The notes below the pieces were generated by a model. The model searched no databases and was not told where the DNA came from. It worked only from the letters and a program-made list of their open reading frames with translations. Positions 11,896-23,100 of a stretch of 64,000 nucleotides of DNA are shown here, piece by piece. The position numbers and the translations under genes are program-made. The DNA is from Cycas panzhihuaensis (lineage: Eukaryota; Cycadophyta): positions 177,327,741-177,391,740 of the forward strand of contig CM041465.1 in NCBI GenBank assembly GCA_023213395.1, read 5' to 3'. Positions within the stretch are counted from its first letter, which is position 1; each line of letters starts with the position of its first letter.

Positions 11896-12960
11896 ATGTC
11901 TTCTTAATTTAAGCAAAATGTAAACTACATCTTAAAAGGAAAAGATAATTGGGATTTATGGTATACTAGAGTCAAGAATGCTACAAAGTATGAAGGCCTT
12001 TGGAGAGCCCAATTGCAGCTTACACCCACCATACTTGCAATAGCTACAACACCTACTTCTGATAGAACCACTCCAATAGCTCCTACAGATGTTGTAGCCA
12101 AATTACAATAGGAGATAGATGATGAAAAGATTTATGCAGGAATTCTATTGGTTACTAATCACTCCTTGAATAACTTGATTAATGAAGAGCAACATGATAC
12201 AACCTAGAAAGTCCTTGAAGTTCTCAAGAAGAACTTTGATACTAAGTCAAACTTAGAATTTGTTTATCTTATTCTAAAAATAAGCAGATTAAAAATGTAG
12301 AAGGCACGAGCTCATGAGATAATAAATCTCCTTTGACCAATAAAATAGGTAATTGATAAAGATTTTAAGACTCAATGCATCACTTGTACATTCTTAATCC
12401 AATCATATTTACATGTTCCTAATTACAAAATTTAATCATGTCTATATGTCTCTGATTAATTTGCTTAGAAGTCTTCAATTTAGTGGAACATTAAAGATAC
12501 TTAATTTTGAAACACTTGTTGAAAAGTTTATAGAATTTGACAAGACCTTTGATACCAACTTTGTAGCCTTTGACTCTCTTCCAAATGTATCTTTTAAGGT
12601 GGAAGAAGAAGCCTACTACATAAAGAATCAAGGTCCCTCTCATGGTAGAGGAAATAACTAAGCAAGAGGAAGAGGAAGAAACATGGGAAATCGACCACAA
12701 GGTTAATAGAACCCTTAACAGCAACAACCTATATAGTCTCAAGGCCAAGTGCCACCTTTTAATGTAAGATAGTCAGGCCAAACTAGTACTTCAAGAAGTA
12801 GAAATTAGATTATCATGTGTGAAAGGTGTAATAGGAAAGGGCACCTTACAAAGGATTGTCATATACCTGCATATAAGTTGCTTAAGTTTCAACAGAAATA
12901 CAAGGCTCACAATGTTGATGAAACATGTAAAGAACAATTTAGTGGTATAGATTTTACTTA
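11896..12960 (+). pseudogene. copia gag with zinc knuckle (family A)
   Basis: The likely start is ATG at 11896, but its fourth codon is a stop. The frame then reads LKGKDNWDLWYTRVKNATKY, the W..W pattern of copia gag N-termini. Multiple stops and frame changes follow. A CCHC knuckle, CERCNRKGHLTKDCH, lies at about 12818-12862 and is intact. A Gly/Arg-rich basic stretch (about 12640-12690) precedes it. Gag forms the particle and binds RNA; this copy is disrupted. Confidence 0.75.
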
Positions 12961-13079
12961 AGCATATATTGAAAGACTTAAGGGAAGAACCATCAAACTA
13001 AGAGGTATTTTGAAGCTCGTTATGGCTATGCCACTTATGATCTTGAATCACCAATGCAAACCCCACTTGGAGTTGCAAA

Positions 13080-13754
13080 TAACATAACTTCAAACACCTC
13101 CTCATGGATCATGGATACAGGAGTGACACAACATATGACCTGTAATCATGATCTATATCAAACTTTTGATTCCAATATATATGGTGTTGTTTACATGGCT
13201 TACAAATCCCAATAACTAGTCAAAGGTATTGAAAACATATGCCTAAAACTCCTAGACTTGAGAGACTTTATATTACTTGATGTCATGTACATTCCTAATC
13301 TAAAACAAAACCTACTTTCCTTATTCACTCGTCTCCCATGGATTCGATCTTAGTGTTACCACAAATGACTAAACTCTCCAGGTCATTTACCCTCTAACAA
13401 ATCAAGTGGTCTTAATTGGAAAGTTTACTGGTAAATTATTTAAGTTGAATGACTCCCCATCTTTAAAAGTTGATTGTGCTTAAAGCCCTTGTGCTAATGA
13501 AGACTTTACTTTTAATATCACTTTGACACATCCTAAGATATCCCTAGAAGTTCTTTGGAATGCTTGCATGGTCCATATTCATATCAATTAGCTTAGAGAT
13601 TTTTGTTATACCCTTCCAAATTTACCCAAGTTCTCCTCCAAGCCCTTTAAATGTGAAGCAAGTATCATAGACAAATCTCATACACAACCATTTATTGATA
13701 GATAGTGGAAATCAAGTCATCCTCTTCAATTGGTATACTTTGATCTATGTAGAC
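13080..13754 (+). pseudogene. copia protease and first part of integrase (family A)
   Basis: The protease active site WIMDTGVTQHMT lies near 13110-13145 with Asp-Thr-Gly intact. From about 13540 a gag-pre-integrase segment reads LEVLWNACMVHIHIN, and later F..SKPFKCEASI with the expected Cys. The frame then enters integrase with LVYFDLC and is cut at 13754 by the inner Tat-like element. It resumes at 30354. Confidence 0.8.
13750..13754. repeat. Target-site duplication, left copy (inner Tat-like element)
   Basis: TAGAC, paired with CAAAC at 30349-30353 (three of five bases match). Although degraded, a 5-bp duplication is supported by the copia frame: joining 13754 to 30354 reads D-L-C-R-P-M-P-I-P-S without a frame change. 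Confidence 0.6.
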
Positions 13755-14912
13755 TAGAATCACATCTATAGGGATGGTAACTACATTCAATAAAGATCAT
13801 GGAAATCAACGTTAAAAACTGGAATAAGAATATAATCCTATAAAGTGGAAGAAACACCTACACAGGACGTCCATGCATCAGAACATAGGTTCAGGACCCA
13901 CGAATGACACATAACTTCCTTGAGGTAGCTTAGGTTCTTGGTTTGAAGGACAAGATACACGTAGGATATCTCAGATGACCCCAAACAATGGAATCCTCCT
14001 ACCCTTGGATAGTCAGAAGGGAAAAGGGAAGCCCAACAAAGGAATAACTACTACGGGAATACAATGTGGTATAGGTGGAACAACAAGAGCTCCTTAGGTC
14101 AACTCACCTAAGGTAGGTCTATGAGTGAAGGAGTGATGGCAAGAGACCACTTTCCACTATATGAGTGAAGGGATCCAAATCTCAGTAAGGGAAACATGGG
14201 TAAAGTGTGTGAATAGGAACATGAAGAGTGCATGTGAAAGGATGATATAGGTGTGCTTATTTACTATCACAAAAGAGGGATTTTAAACACTCTCTCACTC
14301 ACTTTTGCTTTTAAAACAAGAAAAAGATGGAAAAAGTATTCTAAACACACTCAAGCACACAAGCTAGGAAATGCAAAGCTGAGGGACGTTTTGCATTCAG
14401 ATGGGAGAAGGGAGATGTAATCCCTATGGTATGCTCCTTCCTATAAAGGCAGCATGCAACATGTATATGCAAGGTAAATGTATACAAGTTGGTTGATTAC
14501 TCTTTTCCTTTTATATTGTTTATTATGCACGATGGTGGGCCTAATAATAACAAAGGGAAAGAGCTATGAGCGGAGAGGAGGTACGTACCTGGGAAGTTAC
14601 ATGGCTGAAGAGGATACCTTACCTGTATGTTATGCTTTTCTCTCTTGTCCTTGTCTGATGTGCTGACGTTGTCAAAAGGTGATATTGGTAGGGGCTTCCT
14701 TACCTTCCCCATACAAAAGAAAAGAAAGGAAAAAAACTAGAAAGGACAAAATGAAAACAAAACAACTATGCAAAGGAGTGAAGTGAAAAAGAGAAAGATG
14801 GAGACTTGCCCAGATCGAAGTGCCTTTTCCTTTCTACAAATGTTGTGATAAAACCTGCAAACATAAGGTTTTCTTCCCCTTCCTTCAAGGGGCTACTAGA
14901 ATACCAAGTAGA

Positions 14913-14915
<3 letters not shown>

Positions 14916-14959
<44 letters not shown>
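14916..14959. repeat. (TA)n microsatellite in the left Tat LTR
   Basis: About 22 uninterrupted TA units. The other LTR has a similar tract at the matching position (28514-28556), so the array was present in the parental element. Confidence 0.95.
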
Positions 14960-14963
<4 letters not shown>

Positions 14964-16152
14964 AATGGAGTGCCAAAAGTTACAAGCAAAGTGTTGGAAA
15001 CAATACAAGATATTTAACAACATAAGTCGCAACAAGGAATGGGTGCTAATAGTTAGCCTCGGAATGGCTAACCCTATTATGCAAGTACCTCCACACTGCC
15101 TTTGAGCACATGGACAATAGGTGTAGGTAGCCTATATGGTAGCCGATAGTGAAAGGAGCAAATGCTATAAAAACTAGAAATGTTGTAAGTATCACCAAAA
15201 TTACAGTATATATCATGCACAATACCTAATGAGGAAGTGACAAGTAAGGGATATAACACCACTAGGGGGCTAAAACACCCTGATGATATGGGGCTCTCAA
15301 GGCTGGAAATAGTGCAACAAGGGGCTGCATACACTAGTTCTAGTAATAGCCTCCTTTCTGGGGTTGTCCAGTGGCCCAAGGAGGACACAAGGAGGAGAGC
15401 AAAGGAGGAGAAGGGGGATTGCCTCTTGGGAAGCCAAACTTGTAGGGTATGGAACCTGCTGAGTGCTTCCTTCACTGACACCTTAAGTGGCTCACCTCAC
15501 AGCCCTCTTGGAGAGACAAAAGTGACAGCAGAAGGAGGATGCAAATATAAAAGGAAAAAAAAAAAACAGAGGTAACTATCTCCTGCATAAGCTAGGAAGG
15601 ACTGAAAATAAAAGATATATGGAAAAGATCTCAACTTGCAAAGGAGTTCTAAGGAAATGACATGAAGAGAAACATAAAGAGCTACCTACTGGGTGGAGTT
15701 TCCAGTAGGCCTGCCTAAGAGCAATGCAGGATGGGGCTGGTCTGGATACTTGTAGGAGAATCGCTGCAAAATCTGGAGAAGAAACCTACTATATGCTTGA
15801 GAATGCAAGCTTTGAATGGTGTCTTCACTTGATGAGGCTCCTTGATGAGATAAGTTCCATGAACTGGAGTTGTGGAAGGCAGAGTCTAGGAGATCTCAGT
15901 AGATGCAGGGCATTTCTTGCAGGAGGAAGCTTGTAGAGGTGGCAGAAGAGCAGGAGAAAGAGAGTTGTATGAGGTTGTTAGAGAGTGTAAGAGGAAGAAA
16001 TAAGGAGCTTTTTTAGGCTTTATACTGAACCCTAGACCTAATTGAGCAATTAGGGTTAGGCAGGGACTTGAGTAGCGAGTAATCTACATGGCAATTTCAT
16101 GAAAAATGCAAAAATTACCACAGCAAATTAAAAAAAATAGAGATAAATAGTC

Positions 16153-16216
16153 GCACCATGGTAAACTTCGTAGTACCGTGGGAAACTTCATGATACTGCA
16201 AAATTTACCATGGTGC
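16153..16216. repeat. Inverted repeat in the Tat LTR (13-bp perfect arms)
   Basis: GCACCATGGTAAA at 16153-16165 pairs with TTTACCATGGTGC at 16204-16216. Between the arms two further TTC..GTAC/TTC..GATAC motifs lie in tandem. The matching site in the right LTR (about 29743-29810) has partly decayed arms. Confidence 0.8.
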
Positions 16217-16755
16217 ATGACTAGAATCAATAAAAAGGGAAATAAATGTCTTTGGGGCCCTAGTAAAGGGGTATCCTAGGCCTAACAAGGGCTGGCCCTC
16301 CTGTTTAGGTGGTTGGGGACAGTCCAAGTGGGTAAACGGGATAGACTAGATAGGGCGTTAAAAGGTAAGGCTCCCAAGAAACTTATGGATGGACACAAAA
16401 TATCAACCACTCATAGTGAAATACTAAGAGTTGCGATAGGGTGACAAAGGTGTGAATGGTTCACACAAATTGGTCGATACTCGAGGCGATGTAGAGGTGT
16501 AGCAAAGGGTTATAAGGCACCATAGGGATATAAGCCTCATAGAGAAGCATGTCCCGTAGGTCGTCATAGGCTAAAGGTGTGCAACATGATCAAGCAACAA
16601 AATGCATAGAAATCACAAAGATGAGGCACTCAATCATGTAGTAAATCAAGCAATGTTTTAGTCTACCTCTTGAAATGGATAAGAAGGGAGATGGAAATAT
16701 ATCGGTACTTACCTGAGTCGGCCCGGCCATATCCATTCCTGGTAGCTAGGAAACA

Positions 16756-16770
16756 TTGCCCCCTTGGTGG
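16756..16770 (-). other. Polypurine tract of inner Tat-like element
   Basis: On the minus strand CACCAAGGGGGCAA directly abuts the TG of the 3' LTR. Its G-rich run is the expected plus-strand primer. This confirms minus-strand orientation independently of the protein evidence. Confidence 0.75.
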
Positions 16771-17158
16771 CAGAGCCTCGCTACTCATAAGCACAACATG
16801 ATGGCAAATGCTGACAAGAACACTATTAGTAACATATGTATATATAACAATCATAATCATGACAAGAGCTAAGGGTATGGGTGAGTGTCGTGGTGGAACG
16901 CATGGATATGAGAGAAGGAGTGGAGACCACATAGGGGCTGCCTACATGCCACTCTGAAGTTAACTGGAAACTATAATAGATGGGGGAATGCCCCCATCAT
17001 ACAAGTGCAAAGGAAAGATATGATAATAATAAGGAAAAAAGTGCATAGACAAACCTGGTGGTTGCCATAGTTTAACCTCATTAGCTGCTGGATTTCAGAG
17101 GTATGAATGGAATATAAGGTGAAGTACAAGATGACCTAAGACTTGGGTGCATGGGTGA

Positions 17159-17600
17159 CTAGACAAGTCTCTTAGAGGGGTCATCGAGAAGAGGTAGGCA
17201 ACGCTCAAGGATGAAGTGAACAAGGCTGTCTACCTCAGCATTGAGGGCCCGAGAAATATGTTGGATGTCGACAGATAAAAAATAAGCTAATAGGGACCTA
17301 GTAGTTGAGGCAAGGACTCTCAAGCATGGGCATCACACTTAGTAGACCTGAGTGAGATAGGACACCAAAACCTAAGAGTTATAAAAGAGAACAATGGGTC
17401 TGTGGTGAAAACATAGTGCATTGGTGAGGGCTTCGATAATGGCCATATACTCAGCTTCATTATTGGTGGCCTCAGAGAGGAAGATTTTGGAACGTAGAAA
17501 ATCATGTCCGAAAGGGTCATGGAAAATCCATCCAATGACAGAAGGATCAGGGTTGCCGCAGCTTCTACCATCAGTAAAGATGAGAAATGCCATGAATGAA
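17159..17600 (-). pseudogene. Archaeal-type RNase H (aRNH) downstream of integrase
   Basis: The N-terminal part (17372-17593) reads FTDGRSCGNPDPSVIGWIF, then SEATNNEAEYMAIIEAL: the first catalytic Asp, the GNPGPS-like loop and the NNEAEY Glu motif of type-1 RNase H of the archaeal/bacterial kind. After a frame change the C-terminal part (about 17159-17290) reads VDIQHISRALNAEVDSLVHF, matching the I.R..N..AD.L end motif with Asp kept. It lies in pol orientation between integrase and the 3' LTR. Such extra RNase H domains are known from Tat elements. Here it is the element's only RNase H. Frameshifted, so inactive today. Confidence 0.8.
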
Positions 17601-18832
17601 AGGGAAAGTGTCTCAGTAGATGAAATGTGACAAAGTCAGTGGCATAGAGGGGACACGATGATATAGAGTAACTATGAAAGACTCGAATAACTGGCAATGA
17701 AGGCCATGAAGGGTAGGAAGACCCAATAATGGAGCCGCCGAGGCGTAGTAGAATATCCAAATACTAAAAGAACTGGCGGTGAAAAGGCCACTCCTGGGTG
17801 TCAAAGGTTGCTTAAGGAAGCAAAAAGTAGTCCCAAATGGAGGGGATGCTCCCTTTGGGGACCCTAGAAGTGCAAATAAGTGGCAAAAATGGATCCAGGA
17901 CAGCGAAATGAGCCAAACGAGTATAAAATCTGGTATGCATCGAGGTGGCACGTAAAACGATACAAAAAGGGGCCTCACGAAAGCAAGCAAACAGGCACCA
18001 TAAATATGCCTATAAAGATGAGTGAAATGGACGCCGCAGGGGTGAAATGGGAGCTAGGGCCAGAAGAAAATGATGATCAGGGATGAGGGATGGCCCTAAG
18101 GGCTGTCATGGCAATAGAAACAGAGGAAGTGCTCATCAGGGCCCTTGCCTATATAATGAAACTCAATGAAAATGGAATTCATTTTCACGAGCTCTCGAAT
18201 GATTCAGAGCCCTTTCCCTTATGCAGTGGAGCGCTAATGAATTTCAGAGACACGCAGGTGGAGTTCAGACCATCGGATAGAAGCGAGAGGATAGCCAGTG
18301 GGACTAGGACGATGAGATAGCGGTCGTAAGGCCAACTCCAATGAGTGGATTACTCGTTCCCTACCCCATCTCGCAATTTAAATTTTATAGCTTTTAAGTG
18401 ATTTTTTGTGAATTTTTAGGCTCCTTAAGGGCAAGTAGTGATCTCCTGAAGTCTAAATTAAACCCAGCGAGAGGTGGGATTGGGGCATTAGGTAGCCCTA
18501 GTCCTAGTGGGCTAGAGCAAGGCCTACCTTGGGATAAAATTTTAGTTTTTTTAGGAAGAAAACCCCCCTCTTTGGGGGGGTGATGTTTGCACTACGGTGA
18601 AGATCGTGGTGCCACGATCTTTGTCATGGGCCCCCATCGTAACTGGACCCAAGCTAAACTCTGCGGTACCACGAAGTTTAACGTGATACGAAGCCAAACT
18701 AGCTAGAAAAATAAAAGATGGCCCAAAGGAGAGCCAGATCTTGATCCGAGAGGAGGAAGAGACAGTCCTAAGGGCCAATAGATGGACTTGGATAGGTACT
18801 GATTAGTTTTTAGATATTTTGCAGGTAATTGT

Positions 18833-20700
18833 CATAGTAGATAACTATAAAAACATTGGGATGGCTATGATGAGTTTTGTGGAGATGATATCCCATCGGG
18901 ACAAGCAGATTTTAGTGAAATATGGCCTACTAAAGTTCACGAGGATGCCATAGTACACGTTAGATCAGTGACTCCTAGTGGACATAGTCTCGCACTGGGA
19001 CAAGAAGAGGCATGTATTCCACCTTCCCCAAGTGGGGGATGTGACAGTCAAACTAGGGGACATTAGGAGGATCCTAGGGGTACCAACGACCAAGAGACCA
19101 ACATTGCTAGGGGCGTTGCCTAGCAATGAGGCAGTGACATTCTTCACCAGACAGGACAAGTGGAAGAGGAGGGGGATATCCCTACAGACTATGATCACGT
19201 CCAAAGTTCCTCAGGTGAGGAAACTAACCACCTTATGCATTTTGCTCTAGATATCCTGGAAGCGGAACTATAGAGATATACTAGGTAAATGGATGGATGC
19301 AGTGAGGAGATATGAGGTCGAAGAGAGATTAGACTGGTCCACACTGATAGTGGCGAACCTAGTCACCCAATTGGATGCCATTAGGGTGGCAGGGAGAGGT
19401 GGACTTTTATACAGCACATTACTACAGTGCTAGTTCTTCGATCACGTCAGAGCTGTAGCACCCACAGGAGGACCACACCCCATTTCAGAGTGGACACCCA
19501 TGGTCCATAGATGGTAGACTCAGTTTAGAGGGACTGAGGATCAGGTGCATGTATGTCAGTCAATGGAGGCTACGTCACTGGACCTCCTCACCTTGGCAGA
19601 CTATATATCTGATCCATATCAAGGGGTGAGGTGGAGTAGTGATGACGAGGTAGGCAGAGTAGGAGTCATCCCTGGTGATGATGATGATGGCGATGGAGAT
19701 GACAGAGGTGACGGGGTAGGCCTGTCTAGGGTAGCAAGTGGAGAGGCAAGACCTTTGGGAGCCATAGGAGGAGAGGCGAGTCCGTGAGGAGCTGGTAGAG
19801 GGAGAGGTAGTTCCATCTGGAGTTGCAGAGGGAGTTAGGGGCCCACAAACATGAGCCCATAGACTAAGGATAGTAGGGAGATCCAAGGCAACAATAACAC
19901 CTGTAGAGAGAGGTGGAGATGCCCCAATGGTCATTGAGGTGATACTGGAGGAGGAGGTACCAGCAGTTGATGGAGCTCCAGAGGGGGAGGCTATCATTAG
20001 AGTCGAGGAGTTGGTGACCCCAACAGGTGAGACGCTGCCTTTTCCTATCATCTTTTTATTTCTTGATATTTAGTTATTTGATCTTATTTGATATGTATGG
20101 CTATATGTACTGATACATGGTGTGTTGGACTTCATAGGAGTGGTAAAGATGTAGAGACTGGTGGAGGAAGTAGTCTGGGAGATGTTCCCCTACGCGTACA
20201 TGGAAGGGCAACCTCCCATCTAGGTGGGAGAGGAGCCACGATTGGCAAGGACTTATACAATGGCATTCACCCCATTGGTTAGGATGAGAGATGTATGGAT
20301 AGTAGAGTCCCAAGAGCATGAGGCTCGCGTAGGATGACTTCAGGGGGAGCTGGACAAGACCCGAGTTGAGAGGGACACTCTGTGAGGTTGGGTGCAGGTT
20401 TTGGAGGCACAGGGAGGAGCAAGTGGAGATGTTGAGAGCTAGATCAGGATGGCAGTGCTAGAGGAGCATCTCAAAGGGATGGAGAAGAGGTTCTGGAGCA
20501 TGGAGGAGAGACTCCAGGGAGTGGAGAGTGAGCGAGATCGTATCAAGGTAAGATATAACCATCTAGTGGATCAGGTAGCCTCAAGGTTATCACGGAGTAG
20601 GACATACACTCATACAGCCATGATGACCCTAAGGAGGCCTCAGGACGAGGGAAGCAAGGTAGGGAGCTCCTAGAGATTCAAATAGAGTCTGGGAGGCATG
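18833..20700 (+). pseudogene. Antisense additional ORF resembling the plant mobile domain, with a coiled-coil-like C-terminus
   Basis: Encoded opposite to gag-pol. 18978-19250 reads DIVSHWDKKRHVFHLPQVGD then VTVKLGDIRRILGVPTTKRP. That is the W...H.FHLP.GE.T..L.D...LLG.P pattern of the plant mobile domain (PMD) found in MAIN-like proteins and in some transposons. The frame continues after a stop through RYEVEERLDWSTLIVANLVT and a Trp-rich stretch to an acidic Asp/Gly-rich tract (about 19670-19720). Further on, 20449-20673 encodes a heptad-like, charged helix (LEEHLKGMEKRFWSMEERL). Several stops break it. PMD function is not established; the assignment comes from motif pattern only. Confidence 0.6.
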
Positions 20701-20817
20701 TGATCCCCAGGAGAGGGATCACACTGACCAGGAGATGATACCTAGAAGCACAGTAGCAATAGAGTTAAGTAGTGTAGTCTTGATTTGATAGGGGAAAGCA
20801 GCGGACCTTTAGGGAGT

Positions 20818-20904
20818 TACCATATGATGCCACCTAATTGTACTCCTCCCTGCAAGGAATCACCATATGATGCCACATGATTGTACTACTCCCTGCAAGG
20901 ATTC
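20818..20904. repeat. 43-bp tandem duplication
   Basis: ACCATATGATGCCAC...CTCCCTGCAAGGA occurs at about 20819 and again at 20862, with few differences. It lies in the region after the additional ORF. Confidence 0.8.
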
Positions 20905-21515
20905 TGGCTTCCTACAAATGATGTACTATACCATTTGTATGATATGACACATGATGACTTTTTATATATATAGATGGGGCCATTGATCCCTATTTGGTAT
21001 ATGATGATGTGTATGATGACTCACAGTGGATTGTGTGTATTTATGTTTTCATGTTCATGTATGTATGTGTGATGTAAGAGTGTGCACGCGTGCACGAGGA
21101 GCCATGGATCATGATGCTTGAGTTAATTGTCACATGGTTTGTGTTATGAGATTTGTTTGAGTTACACAGATTTCCTTTCATACAAGGCCATATTCCTAAT
21201 AGGCATACACACGATCACCATGAGTGGTGACGATAGGCATATGTGAGGCTAGGAGATAGGGCACACATGTCCACATGGGAGCATAGTGAGATATGCAAAG
21301 GAAATGCCAATGGGAAAGGAGTGACGACAATCCAACACGTCATCCTAGTTGGGGAATGCACCCAGAATAGGAGGACGGGACCCCCAGAGGAAGGGGGGAT
21401 GAGAGGTTCCAAAGGGAGAACCTAAAAGAAGCAGAGGGGTTACCCTAAGCCACCATTCCACCTATGGCCAAGGGGAATGGGGATGCACCTAGGGTGGTAG
21501 TTTAGGCTCATTTCG
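20905..21515. other. Inner Tat-like element: spacer between additional ORF and integrase end
   Basis: Low-complexity ATG/TG-rich sequence (20.93-21.12 kb) and purine-rich sequence (21.2-21.5 kb). Two short opposed frames overlap at 21.2-21.4 kb but neither resembles a protein. No gene is supported. Confidence 0.4.
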
Positions 21516-21519
21516 AAGT

Positions 21520-22661
21520 GCAAAAAAGAATAATCATGCATAGAATTTCTTAAGGAATTTCCCATTCATAGCCTTCTCAAATTCGAGGCCCTCCAAGGTG
21601 GCGATCCTATAAGCATCATTCCCAAGACTCTCAAGGATGACAAGAGGACCAATCCATTTGGGTCTGAATTTGGTCAGGTGATCATAGAGATATTCCATCT
21701 TGAGGACATGGTCCCCAAGATGTAAAGGATAGGAACAAAGATTTTTATCATAAGTCCTTCATACCCTAGCCTTAGAGGTAAGGTTGGCTTGGTAGGTGGC
21801 CAAGCATTTCTCATCCAGGGCCTCAAGGTCTAAGAGGTGAGCCTGACAGATAACTTCCTCATTGACTGGACCTCAGAGAGAGACCCATAGAGAAGGAATC
21901 TCCACTCCCAATGGGAGGACCGCCTCTGTCCCGTAGACTAAAGAGAACGGAGTCATTCCCATAGCCGTACGGATAGACGTACAATATGCCTATAGAGCGG
22001 AAGGGAGTTGGAGGTACCAATCTCTTTGAGATTGGGCAACATTTTTCTTCAAGATATTTATGAGAGTTTTATTGAATGATTCAACCTGGCCATTAGCTTG
22101 GGGATAGTAAGGAGAGGAAGTTTTGTGAGAAATATAGAAGTTCTCGCAAAGCTCATCCATCTCCTTATTTCAAAAATGAGTTCTATTATTCATGACCAGG
22201 ACATCAGGAACCCCAAAGTGATAGATGATATGCTCGTAGACGAAGGTAGCTATCGTCTTACCAAGAGTGGCAGTCAAAGGAATGACTTCTGCCTATTTAG
22301 TAAAGTATTTCGTAGTAGTCAAGATGTACTTGTATTACTTCGAAGAGGATGGGGTTATAGCTCCAATGAGGTCCAATCCCTATTGGGAGAAGGGCCATGG
22401 AGATATAATGGGATGGAGTACCTCAGAAGGCAAGTGAGTGATGTTGGCATACTCCTGGCATCGTTGACATCTCAAGGCATAAGCATCAGTGTCCTTGAAG
22501 AGGGATGGCCAATAATATCCCATACAGAGGATCCTTTGGGCCATGGATTGGCCCCCATAAATGTCATGGTGGTATTCATAGAGTATCCGGTCCACCTCAT
22601 CAGGGGCGACACAGTGGAGAAGGATCCCATTGAAGGATCTCTTGTATAATACCTCACCCAT
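21520..22661 (-). pseudogene. gypsy integrase of inner Tat-like element
   Basis: The N-terminal zinc-binding part is open (22380-22661): YKRSFNGILLHCV, then H..YGG...A, and ALRCQRCQEY, giving the HHCC set. The core follows with YFTKWVEAIPL, then VLVMNNRTHF (where the family has D-N-G, so the second catalytic Asp is Asn), then SPYYPQANGQVESFNKTL with the Glu intact. The end, EGLEFEKAMNGKFLKKFY, is near 21545. Integration function is lost through the Asn change and stops. Confidence 0.85.
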
Positions 22662-22858
22662 AAGAAAATACTATCTGGCAGTTGCTTAGATACGAGACCT
22701 AACTTTATCACTAGCGTCAAGGCGATACTCCTGTTGAGTGAGATATTGCACGATGTCCCCATACCACTCGTTGTCAGCAAGCAGATTGGGAGGAAGGTCC
22801 TGAACAGCTAAGATAGGCTCATCAGGAAGAGAGACATCAACAAGAAGGTCAAAAGGGT

Positions 22859-23100
22859 TTAGAATAGGAGTGTCTGATTGATAAAAGGAAGTGGGAAATT
22901 GTCCTTAAGACATGCATTGTTAATATCACGGAAATCAATGCATATCTGGATTGTCTCATTCTTTTTAGCAATGGGGACAATGTTAGATACCCATTTAGGA
23001 TAGTCAATGGAAGTGATTAATCCTACATTGAGGAGGTTCTCAACTTCCATTTTAATAATAGCTTAGAGCTTAGGATAAAGAAGACGTTACTTTTGATGCA
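22859..23100 (-). pseudogene. Truncated gypsy reverse transcriptase (fingers only)
   Basis: The frame at 22859-23050 encodes the RT start: NVGLITSIDYPKWVSNIVPI, then ICIDFRDINNACLKDNFPLP. Within about 30 nt the text jumps to the segment that precedes integrase (DLPPN..ADNEWYGDIVQYL). The palm with YxDD, the thumb, the connection and the pol RNase H are absent. The outer Tat-like element still has these parts, about 1.1 kb, so this is a deletion and not a family trait. Confidence 0.8.

Larger units (their letters stand above)
13755..16755 (-). repeat. 3' LTR of inner Tat-like element
   Basis: In element orientation it begins TGTTTCCTAGC (16755) and ends GTGATTCTA (13755; the terminal CA has become TA, while the other LTR keeps TTCCA). 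It aligns over its length with 27355-30348. Two hand-aligned samples (about 370 and 240 bp) gave about 17% and 14% difference, mostly transitions. Short open frames within 14.4-15.9 kb have no support as genes. Confidence 0.9.

Noticed and set aside
14766-15105. Overlapping frames on both strands with long Tyr-Ile repeats (also 28283-28645 and 28364-28585)
   Set aside because: They are translations of the (TA)n microsatellite inside the two Tat-like LTR copies, not proteins.
15237-15575. 112-codon plus-strand and 134-codon minus-strand frames in the left LTR
   Set aside because: Both lie in the LTR. The matching region of the other LTR keeps only a minus-strand frame with many changes, and nothing resembles a protein family.
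19575-20051. 158-codon minus-strand frame rich in Ser/Thr/Pro
   Set aside because: It is the antisense shadow of the acidic and Gly-rich part of the plus-strand additional ORF; no domain and low-complexity composition.
20818-20904. Tandem duplication as a CRISPR or satellite seed
   Set aside because: Only two copies exist, within a retrotransposon in a plant genome; a simple local duplication explains it.
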